NCBI GenBank assembly: GCA_050013075.1
Contig: JBEKFZ010000056.1
Span: 1-28,307 of the forward strand
Source: JBEKIK01 sp050013075
Lineage (GTDB): Bacteria; Planctomycetota; Planctomycetia; Pirellulales; Thermoguttaceae
DNA length: 28,307 nt
Reading direction: 5' to 3'
The stretch's first letter is position 1. The number at the start of each line of letters is the position of its first letter. Both the position numbers and the translations under genes were made by a program. Positions 1 to 7,009 of the stretch are shown in pieces. The notes beneath the pieces are model-generated. The model worked only from the letters and a program-made list of their open reading frames with translations, was not told the origin of the DNA and searched no databases.

Positions 1-1
1 A

Positions 2-40
2 TCTACTGGCGCCGCCGCCGGTAAAGTGCTGAAACAGTAA
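2..40 (+). CDS. C-terminal tail of an upstream gene (partial)
   Basis: An open frame enters from the left edge and reads STGAAAGKVLKQ before a TAA. It is followed 10 bases later by a strong hairpin, which fits the end of a gene. The other two forward frames are arginine- or proline-rich and end in less convincing places. Too little is visible to name a family, and the call could be wrong. Confidence 0.4.
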   Translation, partial: STGAAAGKVLKQ

Positions 41-50
41 AAACGCCACG

Positions 51-79
51 TTGGGGCGGCGATTAAAAGGCCGCCCCAA
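51..79 (+). terminator. Hairpin after the upstream gene
   Basis: A perfect 10-bp inverted repeat (TTGGGGCGGC, then GCCGCCCCAA) with a 9-base loop lies just after the TAA at 38-40. The T-run after it is weak (CTTATGTAT), so it may be an imperfect intrinsic terminator or a stabilising 3' hairpin. Confidence 0.6.
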
Positions 80-449
80 CTTATGTATGCCGAGCATGTT
101 TGGCAGGAAGGAAATCAACGCCGTCGTTGCCGATGCCTATATGTATCTCTTTTGACTGTAAATGGCACCCAATATCACTACCGACGAAATGCCAATTCGA
201 AGAGGAAAGCAGTGTCCCGTTCTGTGCTGTTTTTTGACGACGCGTCTTGAAATTGTTATATTATTATTGTTTAACTCTTTGGAAAGAGCCAAAGATCTGT
301 CGTATGTGAGCAACAAACCACATGGCACTTTAGAAACGCCAACTGATATTAAGCACTTGTTTATGTCTTCTTATCTACACCAGTTATTGCACAATCGGCT
401 CAAGACGTGCCTGCAATCAAGCACGCGTTTTTAAGAAGGTGAGCTGAAT
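80..449 (+). other. Intergenic leader upstream of the GH27 gene
   Basis: No convincing gene is seen in this 370-base stretch. Short open frames on both strands lack family resemblance. The stretch holds a good sigma-70 promoter (234-262) and a small perfect inverted repeat, CTCTTTGGAAAGAG, about a dozen bases after it. A leader of about 180 bases would precede the GH27 start. Confidence 0.5.
234..262 (+). promoter_or_regulatory. Sigma-70-type promoter for the GH27 operon
   Basis: A -35 box TTGACG (234-239) is separated by exactly 17 bases from a -10 box TATATT (257-262), giving 5 of 6 matches in each box. Transcription would start near 269, about 180 bases before the GH27 start codon. The downstream palindrome CTCTTTGGAAAGAG overlaps the expected start region and could be an operator, which is inference only. 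Confidence 0.55.
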
Positions 450-2030
450 ATGAAACACTATATCACCAGTCGCGTCATCTGCTTAATTTGCATGGCGGCG
501 AGTATGGTCGCTCTTCACGCCAGCGCTCCCGGGACAGCGTCTAGCGACGCGCAGGAGATTCGTACGCCCGCTGCCCCGGCCACGCCGCGGGTCAACGGTC
601 CAACAGTCTTTGGCGTACGGCCCGGGTCGCCGGTGCTCTACAAAATCCCTGCTACTGGTAACGGAACTTTGACGTATTCCGTGGACAATCTGCCCGCCGG
701 GCTTTCGGTGAACTCTTCGACCGGGGAGATCACCGGCACATTGACTACCGCCGGCGATTACGCGATGACGCTTCGCGCCACAAACTCCTTGGGCACCAAC
801 ACCAAGCAGTTCCGGCTTGAGGTCGGCAATACGATTAACTTGACGCCGGCAATGGGTTGGAATAGCTGGAATGCCTATGGCACCACGGTAAGCGCCGACC
901 TGATACAAACCGCCGCCAATGCGATGGTTTCCTCGGGACTGATCAATTACGGCTGGAGTTATGTTAACATCGATGACGGCTGGCAGGGCACGCGCGGCGG
1001 TACGTACAATGCCATTCAGGGCAACTCGAAGTTCTCCGACATGCCGGGCTTAGTCAACACAATTCATAGTCTAAATTTGAAGGCGGGGATCTACTCCAGT
1101 CCTTGGGTGACTACATACGGTGGAAATATTGGGGAAAGTACAGGTGGATCCGGCGGGTATACCATCGGCACGACCCATTATGAGACAAACGATGTCAATC
1201 AGTGGACCGCATGGGGCTTCGATTACCTAAAATACGATTGGTACCAAAATCAAGTAGCGGAGACCCAGCGGATGACTAATGCGTTGAATGCAAGCTCGCG
1301 GGATATCGTCTACAGCCTGTCAAACACCGCGCCGTTCGCTAAGGTCGGCCAACTGTCGCAGTTGTCCAACTCCTGGCGGATCACATGTGATATCACTGAC
1401 AACTGGACTTCTGTACGCAATATAGGATTCGGCCAAGACGCCTGGGCGCAATACTCTAGCCCGGGCCATCATAACGACCTGGACATGCTAGTCGTGGGCT
1501 ATGTCGGCTGGGGCTCTTCACAGCATTCTACCAACTTGACTTACAACGAGCAGTACACCCACATCACCCTCTGGAGCCTGTTGTCCGCCCCCTTGATGCT
1601 CGGTTGCGACCTGACAAAGCTTGATGCTTTTACTCTCAACCTGCTGACGAATGACGAGGTCTTGGCGGTGGATCAGGACGCCTTGTGCAAACAGGCAACC
1701 TGTGTGAGCAAAGTTGGCAATTTGCTGGTTTACGTGAAAGACCTGGAGAATGGCTCCAAGGCCGTGGGGCTATTCAACATAGGCGACTCAGCGGCATCCG
1801 TCACGGCCAATTGGTCGGACCTGGGTATCACCGGCTCCCAGTTGGTTCGCGATCTGTGGCGGCAAGTCGACGAGGGACATTACAATAACCAGTACTCGAT
1901 GACCGTAGCCTCGCACGGAGCTGAATTATTAGAGATTACGCCAAATCCCGAGCCTGCCACGCTTGTGCTTCTCGTTTCGGGTGCATTGGCTCTGCTGGCT
2001 TTTCGCGTGCGACGAGGTTTCTCAACATGA
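450..2030 (+). CDS. GH27 alpha-galactosidase-like glycosidase with PEP-CTERM sorting tail
   Basis: The 526-residue product is an exported glycoside hydrolase of family 27, expected to remove alpha-linked galactose (or N-acetylgalactosamine) from sugars outside the cytoplasm. In order it has an N-terminal signal peptide (about 1-27), an Ig-like putative He_PIG domain (about 51-126), the GH27 catalytic barrel beginning at LTPAMGWNSW (131-140), and a PEP-CTERM tail (PEPATLVLL, hydrophobic helix, RVRR). The nucleophile is Asp263 in YLKYDWY. Asp314, four residues after the Arg in WRITCD, matches the family acid/base. Also conserved are NIDDGW and PGHHNDLDML. The start has an AAGGTGAG ribosome site about 8 bases upstream. 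The next gene starts on its stop codon (ATGA). Substrate specificity cannot be told from sequence alone. The tail predicts sorting by an exosortase/archaeosortase-like system that is not encoded here. Confidence 0.93.
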   Translation: MKHYITSRVICLICMAASMVALHASAPGTASSDAQEIRTPAAPATPRVNGPTVFGVRPGSPVLYKIPATGNGTLTYSVDNLPAGLSVNSSTGEITGTLTTAGDYAMTLRATNSLGTNTKQFRLEVGNTINLTPAMGWNSWNAYGTTVSADLIQTAANAMVSSGLINYGWSYVNIDDGWQGTRGGTYNAIQGNSKFSDMPGLVNTIHSLNLKAGIYSSPWVTTYGGNIGESTGGSGGYTIGTTHYETNDVNQWTAWGFDYLKYDWYQNQVAETQRMTNALNASSRDIVYSLSNTAPFAKVGQLSQLSNSWRITCDITDNWTSVRNIGFGQDAWAQYSSPGHHNDLDMLVVGYVGWGSSQHSTNLTYNEQYTHITLWSLLSAPLMLGCDLTKLDAFTLNLLTNDEVLAVDQDALCKQATCVSKVGNLLVYVKDLENGSKAVGLFNIGDSAASVTANWSDLGITGSQLVRDLWRQVDEGHYNNQYSMTVASHGAELLEITPNPEPATLVLLVSGALALLAFRVRRGFST

Positions 2031-3553
2031 CTAATTTTACCAAAATGCGAATTGAATTTGCGTTTCTATTCTTGATGTTTGTCTTGCTGTCTGCGCATGC
2101 GCAGGCATCCAATGTTTCCTGGAATGTTTCTTCGGGAAATTTTTCCGCGGCAGCGAATTGGTCTCCCACGCATTTTCCTTATTCGGGCGATACTGCACTG
2201 ATCAATAACGGCGGAACGGCATTGCTCGGAGCTACTTCTCCTCCAAACAGCATTAGCTCGCTGACAATAGGCAGTGCTTCGGGCTATAGCGGCACCTTGA
2301 CTCAATCTAACCAAACCCTGACTGTAACGGGCGAGATCTGGATCGGCAATGGAGGCGGCACTGCCACCTATAATATGTCCGGCGGAACGCTCAATGCCCA
2401 AAGCTGGTTCTCCATCGCCCGACATTACCCGCTTTCGGATCCCACGGGCACTGTGGGAATCGTGAATTTCTCCGGCGGGATCATCAACAAAAGCGGCGGC
2501 GGTGATTTTAATATCTGCGAGCGGGGAGCGGGCAACCAAGGCACCCTCAACATGTCGGGCACTGCCGTGCTCAATGTCAACGTTGGGAACGTCGTGCTCG
2601 CCGGCGGCGGTGATGGTTCAGGCGGCACCGCCACAATCATAATGAATGGCGGGACAATTAATCTAACTACGGCTACCCCCGGGGGATGGGCCTGGTATCC
2701 TCAATTCATGATTGGCGTTGGTAGTAGCACCAGCACGGGATCCTTCACCCTGAACTCCGGAACGTTGAATGCCGGTGGTTGGATTTGCGTCGGTCGCGAA
2801 CTGTCCACAGGCACGGTTACGATCAACGGAGGCACGCTCAATAAATACGATACGGAAGGCGATATTATCATCGGATCCACGAATCCTTTTAACACCAGTT
2901 CTTCGGCGGGAACCGGAACCTGGAATCAGAATGGCGGTACGGTTTACAATCCCACTCGGCTGATCCTTGGCCAAACCGGCGGTTCCGGCACGTTTAATCT
3001 CAAAGGCGGTTTGGTGCAAGCCGCGGCCGTTGGCGGCGGGGCCGGAACCAGCACGTTCAATTTTAACGGCGGCACCCTTCAGGCCGTCGGCGACCAATCG
3101 GCCTATTTGCAAGGGCTGGACAAAGCCTATGTAAAAGAAGGCGGCGCAAAAATCGACACTCAAGGATACGACATCACGATTGCCCAGGTACTGCAACACG
3201 GCGGCGCTGTCACACTCGACGGCGGCCTGATCAAATCCGGCGCCGGCACGCTGACTATCACCCAAAATGCCACCTATACCGGCAACACCACCGTGTCCGG
3301 CGGTATTCTGGATATGCTGAACATCAATACCCCGGCCGCCACTGTTTCGGTTGTAAATAACTCAGCGTTGACGGCCAACTCGATCGTGGCCGATACGCTA
3401 AATATCGGATCGGGCGGGACAGGCGTCGTCGAGTCCTTGTCCGGCGATTCCATTTCATCGTCATCCCTATCCCCGGTTCCCGAACCGGGCACGTTAGTGC
3501 TCTTGGCGACGGCCGCATTGGCGACCCTTGTCGCCGTGTGGTGGAAAAAGTAA
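2027..3553 (+). CDS. Beta-strand-repeat surface protein with PEP-CTERM tail
   Basis: This is a 508-residue exported protein of no known enzymatic function. A signal peptide ends near AHAQA. The body is Gly/Asn/Thr-rich, with about nine repeats of roughly 25-35 residues built on a GGTLN core (MSGGTLNAQSW, MNGGTINLTT, LNSGTLNAGGW, INGGTLNKYD, QNGGTVYNPT, FNGGTLQAVG). This pattern predicts a right-handed beta-solenoid. Near residues 405-432 a stretch with GAGTLTITQN and YTGNTTVSGG resembles the autotransporter-associated beta-strand (PATR) repeat. The C-terminus is a PEP-CTERM signal (VPEPGTLVLL, hydrophobic helix, WWKK). The ATG overlaps the TGA of the GH27 gene, so translation is probably coupled; an in-frame ATG at 2045 is an alternative start that keeps the signal peptide. 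A role in surface display or carbohydrate adhesion beside the glycosidase is inference. Confidence 0.85.
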   Translation: MTNFTKMRIEFAFLFLMFVLLSAHAQASNVSWNVSSGNFSAAANWSPTHFPYSGDTALINNGGTALLGATSPPNSISSLTIGSASGYSGTLTQSNQTLTVTGEIWIGNGGGTATYNMSGGTLNAQSWFSIARHYPLSDPTGTVGIVNFSGGIINKSGGGDFNICERGAGNQGTLNMSGTAVLNVNVGNVVLAGGGDGSGGTATIIMNGGTINLTTATPGGWAWYPQFMIGVGSSTSTGSFTLNSGTLNAGGWICVGRELSTGTVTINGGTLNKYDTEGDIIIGSTNPFNTSSSAGTGTWNQNGGTVYNPTRLILGQTGGSGTFNLKGGLVQAAAVGGGAGTSTFNFNGGTLQAVGDQSAYLQGLDKAYVKEGGAKIDTQGYDITIAQVLQHGGAVTLDGGLIKSGAGTLTITQNATYTGNTTVSGGILDMLNINTPAATVSVVNNSALTANSIVADTLNIGSGGTGVVESLSGDSISSSSLSPVPEPGTLVLLATAALATLVAVWWKK

Positions 3554-3863
3554 CGAACAACAAGTAATACGCTTTCTAATTCAAACTTGCAGCTAGCAAA
3601 TTTTGAATATGCTTAATTGGCAAGGACTTACGAATGCTAGCAACGCGCAGGTTTGAAACAGAATTGGTATCATAGGTGATTTCGGTGGAAAGCTTTGGTT
3701 TTTTCCCAAGCTGGACGTCGCGGGTTCGAGCCCCGTCTCCCGCTCTTGATGCCGGCCGATGTTCAAACTCGCCGGCGGTTTGCTTTATCGAAGAATTTGG
3801 CCTTCTATCTCCCGCTATCTCCAAGTTGGGAATCTTCGGCGGCAGCGGCCTCTGGTTTCGCCG
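3554..3863. other. Intergenic stretch carrying a tRNA scar
   Basis: No protein gene is supported between the PEP-CTERM gene and the convergent mgtA. Open frames here read through the tRNA remnant and have no family resemblance. The only recognisable content is the tRNA-Gly 3' half at 3703-3744, and an inverted repeat AGCTTTGG/CCCAAGCT (3691-3698 and 3705-3712, one mismatch) that overlaps its left edge. Confidence 0.55.
3703..3744 (+). pseudogene. 3' half of tRNA-Gly (anticodon CCC), no 5' half; possible attachment site
   Basis: The segment matches a tRNA from position 32 to 73. It has the anticodon loop TTCCCAA (3703-3709, anticodon CCC, glycine), the 3' anticodon stem GCTGG, a 5-base variable region, a T arm (GCGGG, loop TTCGAGC, CCCGT), the acceptor strand CTCCCGC and discriminator T at 3744, which is typical of tRNA-Gly. 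The 5' half is missing: the bases before 3703 do not pair with GCTGG, and no GCGGGAG acceptor strand is found upstream. Such 3' halves are the usual att core of tyrosine integrases. Given its orientation, the intact tRNA and any inserted element would lie to the left. CCA is not encoded. Confidence 0.7.
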
Positions 3864-6536
3864 TCAGATCCAGGTCTTGCGTATCAGCCACATTTTCACG
3901 GCTTGGGTTAAGAGCACGTAGCAGCCCAGCGTAAGGCCCAAAAGCGGCCAGTAAAGCGAGGGCAAGGGGGTGAATTTCAGCCAATCGCCGATGGGCGAGA
4001 AGGGCAGCCACATGCCCACGATCATGACGATCAGGGTGGTGGTTATCACGGGCCAACTCGCCCGGCTTTGGAGGAAAGGAATGCGATTGGTGCGGATAAT
4101 GTGGATGATCAGCGTTTGGGTAAGCAACGATTCGACAAACCAGCCCGTCTGAAACAGCGAGGTGCTATGCATCAGGGCTTCAGCCGTGCTGACGTTCCAG
4201 CACCCAAAAATATAGAGCATCATAAAAAACGTGGTGTAATCGAATATCGAACTGCACGGCCCGATGAAAAGGATGAACTTGGCGATCTCGCCCATCTGCC
4301 ACGGCCGGGGTTTGGCGATTTGTTCGGGATCCACATCGTCGGCGGGAATGGGAACCTGCGAAAAGTCGTAGAGCAGGCTGTTGGTCAGAATTTGCATGGG
4401 GGTCATGGGCAAAAACTTCAAAAAGGCGCTGACGCCTACATAGCTGAACATGTTGCCGAAATTGGAACTGGCGCCCATGCGGATGTATTTGAGTATATTG
4501 GCATAGACCTTGCGGCCTTCCAGCACGCCTTCTTCCAGGACCATCAGACTTTTTTCCAGAAGGATGATGTCGGCGGCCTCTTTTGCGATATCCACCGCTG
4601 TGTCCACCGATACGCCCACGTCGGCGGCCCTCAGGGCGGGCGAATCGTTGATCCCATCGCCCATGAACCCCACCACGTGTTTTTTGCTTTGCAGGGCTTT
4701 GATAACGCGCTGTTTGTCCATGGGCGAAAGCCGGGCAAAGAGTATCGTGTTTTCGGCGGCCTCGGCCAGTTCGGCCTCGGTCATGGCCTCGACCTGGGAG
4801 CCTAAAATCACGTGCTCGGTCGACAAGCCGACCTCCTGGCAGATTTTCCTGCTGACCAGTTCGTTGTCGCCGGTAAGGATTTTTACCGCGATGCCGTGGT
4901 CGCGCAAGGCCAGCACGGCCGGGGCCGCCGTTTCCTTGGGCGGATCGAGAAAGGCCACATAGCCCTTCAGCACCAGATCGCTTTCGTCCTCCTTGGAATA
5001 GGCCGGTTTATGCTCCAAGTCCTTGTATGCGATGGCCAGCACGCGGAAACCGTCGGCGCTCAGATCGTCGTATTCCTCTTTCAGGTCTTGAATTAAAAGC
5101 GGATCGATGGGATAGAGTTTTCCTTCCAACTCGAATTTGGTGCAGCGCTGAAAAACCGATTCCGGCGCGCCCTTGCAGATCAAGCGATGGACGCCATCCG
5201 GCGTTTCCACCACGACGGACATCAACTTGCGCGAGAAATCGAAGGGAATTTCATCGGCCTTGCGATAGGTTTGCAAGGCGGAGGCTTCGATAATTTCGGT
5301 ATGGTCGAGAATTGCCCGGTCCAGCACGTTTCGCAGCCCGGTCTGGAAATGGCTGTTCAGGAAGGCCATTTCGAGCACTTCATCGTCTTCCTTGCGGACC
5401 ACGTCGCAATGCCGTTCCAGAATCACGTGATCCAAGGTGAGCGTGCCGGTCTTGTCCGCGCAGAGTACGTCCATGGCGCCGAGATTTTGGATTGCATTCA
5501 GGCGTTTTACGATCACTTTTTTCCGCGACATGGCGATTGCGCCCTTGGAAAGGCAGACGGTGACAATCATGGGCAGCATTTCGGGCGTCATACCCACGGC
5601 CACGGCCATGGCAAAGAAAAAGGCCTGGGTCCAGTCGTGTTCTCCGTTACTGCCATGTTTTGTAAGTCCATTGATGATGAACACCAATGGCACCATTACT
5701 ATCATGAAGTAGATCATAAGCCAGGTGAATTTGCCCACGCCCTTGTCGAAACTGGTCTGCACCTGTTGACCGATGATCGAACTGGCCATGCCGCCCAGGT
5801 AAGTTTTCAAGCCGGTTTCGACGACCACGCCCGTGGCCGCGCCGCTCTCCACGCTGGTGCCAAGGAAACACACATTTTTCAATTCCAGCAAGGATTTGGC
5901 TGCGTTGTCTTCGGGCGTGTCGAATTTTTCCACCGGCAACGATTCGCCGGTCAAGCTGGATTGAATGATGAACAAGTCCTTGCATGATAGAATGCGGATA
6001 TCGGCGGGAATCATGTCGCCGGCCGCCAGGCGGATAATATCGCCGGGCACAAGTTGGCCCAGGGGCACTTCGCTTGCCGCGCCGCCGCGAACGACCGTGG
6101 CCGTAACGCTGATCATGGCCTTTAGTTTTGCCGCGGCGTCGTCCGCCCGGGATTCTTGCACGAACCGCAGAGAAACACCCAAAAAAACCATGATTAGCAT
6201 CACGGTTCCCGCTCGCGGGTCGTTGTTGATCAAAAAAGACACGGAGGCCAGGATTAACAGCAAAATGACCAAGGGATTCATGCACGCATGACCCAAGAGC
6301 CTGAGCCGTCCGAGTCGCTGCTCCTGGGCGACCACGTTAGGACCGTATTTTTCCAACCGCTCTTGGGCTTCTTCTTCGCTTAAGCCGGTTTCTTTGGTTT
6401 GAAGTTTGCCCAGTACGACATCCGCAGTGTTTTGCGCAACCTCGACCAATAGCGGCGAAACCTGAACATGGTTCGACTGGCGCTTGATGACCGCCAGAAT
6501 GTTTTTCGGCAGTATGGTTGTGGGCAGGATGGGCAT
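3864..6536 (-). CDS. mgtA: Mg2+-importing P-type ATPase (MgtA/MgtB family)
   Basis: The 890-residue inner-membrane pump belongs to the P3B ATPases, which import Mg2+ using ATP. Visible in order are a cation-ATPase N-terminal domain (about 35-90), a first pair of membrane helices, the actuator domain with TGES (196-199), a second membrane pair, the phosphorylation motif DKTGTLT with Asp361, the nucleotide-binding domain with CKGAPE, the hinge GDGIND (Asp627-Asp631), and a hydrophobic C-terminal region with several helices. Length agrees with the family (about 860-910). The ATG at 6536 has no clear Shine-Dalgarno sequence. The gene lies 82 bases downstream of tRNA-Arg on the same strand and may share its transcript. 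I see no mgtC partner and no M-box-like leader, so Mg2+ control is not visible here. Other P-type specificities are less likely because the whole-length pattern is MgtA-like. Confidence 0.93.
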   Translation of the reverse strand: MPILPTTILPKNILAVIKRQSNHVQVSPLLVEVAQNTADVVLGKLQTKETGLSEEEAQERLEKYGPNVVAQEQRLGRLRLLGHACMNPLVILLLILASVSFLINNDPRAGTVMLIMVFLGVSLRFVQESRADDAAAKLKAMISVTATVVRGGAASEVPLGQLVPGDIIRLAAGDMIPADIRILSCKDLFIIQSSLTGESLPVEKFDTPEDNAAKSLLELKNVCFLGTSVESGAATGVVVETGLKTYLGGMASSIIGQQVQTSFDKGVGKFTWLMIYFMIVMVPLVFIINGLTKHGSNGEHDWTQAFFFAMAVAVGMTPEMLPMIVTVCLSKGAIAMSRKKVIVKRLNAIQNLGAMDVLCADKTGTLTLDHVILERHCDVVRKEDDEVLEMAFLNSHFQTGLRNVLDRAILDHTEIIEASALQTYRKADEIPFDFSRKLMSVVVETPDGVHRLICKGAPESVFQRCTKFELEGKLYPIDPLLIQDLKEEYDDLSADGFRVLAIAYKDLEHKPAYSKEDESDLVLKGYVAFLDPPKETAAPAVLALRDHGIAVKILTGDNELVSRKICQEVGLSTEHVILGSQVEAMTEAELAEAAENTILFARLSPMDKQRVIKALQSKKHVVGFMGDGINDSPALRAADVGVSVDTAVDIAKEAADIILLEKSLMVLEEGVLEGRKVYANILKYIRMGASSNFGNMFSYVGVSAFLKFLPMTPMQILTNSLLYDFSQVPIPADDVDPEQIAKPRPWQMGEIAKFILFIGPCSSIFDYTTFFMMLYIFGCWNVSTAEALMHSTSLFQTGWFVESLLTQTLIIHIIRTNRIPFLQSRASWPVITTTLIVMIVGMWLPFSPIGDWLKFTPLPSLYWPLLGLTLGCYVLLTQAVKMWLIRKTWI

Positions 6537-6618
6537 GATTATGTAAGTTTATAGTTATCCATTTTCAGTTTATTACTCGTCCTCGTGTTACACCATGCAA
6601 CTCGAATTGTCGCGAAAG

Positions 6619-6691
6619 CACGCCCGGCAGGACTCGAACCTGCAACCAGCGGATTAGAAATCCGCTACTCTATCCATTGAGCTACGGGCGC
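6619..6691 (-). tRNA. tRNA-Arg (anticodon TCT)
   Basis: Read on the minus strand this folds as a full cloverleaf. It has acceptor GCGCCCG (with a G-T closing pair at 1-72), D arm GCTC/GAGT, anticodon stem GCGGA/TCCGC with loop TTTCTAA (anticodon TCT, reads AGA), variable TGGTT, T arm GCAGG/CCTGC with loop TTCGAGT, and discriminator G. CCA is not encoded. The upstream side has a TATAAT-type -10 about 13 bases before the first base. mgtA follows downstream on the same strand. Confidence 0.96.
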
Positions 6692-7009
6692 TAAAAAAAT
6701 TGAGATTATATTATACTTTTGCCATATTAATAGCCTATCCCCGGACGCTTTAAAAATCTCATTGATGGAAAGGGATTTTGGCGAACGAATGGCGAATCCC
6801 CCCGATTGGGCCGTATTTATCGGGACAATTTTACAAAAAGACATGCACACTGCCGGCGCCGATTTTTCGAGATAACTTTGCCGGCATAGCCGTTATTCTC
6901 CATGAGTCCATGCGATCGCATTTCAACTAAGACAAGACCGTGGACGCAACAATCGGCTTGAACCCCTGCCCCTTTAACAATTTTTCCGGTTTTTCACCTT
7001 ATGCCCGAT
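6692..7009. other. Intergenic stretch between glgX and tRNA-Arg
   Basis: No gene is supported. A short minus-strand frame here ends by reading through the tRNA (APVAQWIE) and is a shadow. The only signal is a pair of overlapping -10-like boxes (TATAATATAAT on the minus strand, + coordinates 6705-6715), which suits tRNA transcription; no good -35 accompanies them. Confidence 0.5.
6705..6715 (-). promoter_or_regulatory. -10 region for tRNA-Arg
   Basis: Two overlapping perfect TATAAT boxes on the minus strand lie 13-19 bases upstream of the first tRNA base. No convincing -35 hexamer is seen at 16-18 bases, so this rests on the -10 match and its spacing to a real tRNA. Confidence 0.45.

Noticed and set aside
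162..434. 90-residue frame upstream of the GH27 gene
   Set aside because: It overlaps the good sigma-70 promoter at 234-262, has no ribosome site and no recognisable protein pattern.
3676..3934. Plus-strand open frames with GRRGFEPRLPLL
   Set aside because: This is the well-known false translation of a tRNA T arm. It arises from the tRNA-Gly remnant at 3703-3744.
4068..5987. Long plus-strand frames opposite mgtA (up to 266 residues)
   Set aside because: They are antisense shadows of a well-supported P-type ATPase gene and have His/Gly-rich, low-complexity translations.
6665..6850. Minus-strand 61-residue frame ending APVAQWIE
   Set aside because: It reads into the tRNA-Arg gene; the ending is a typical tRNA shadow with no family resemblance.
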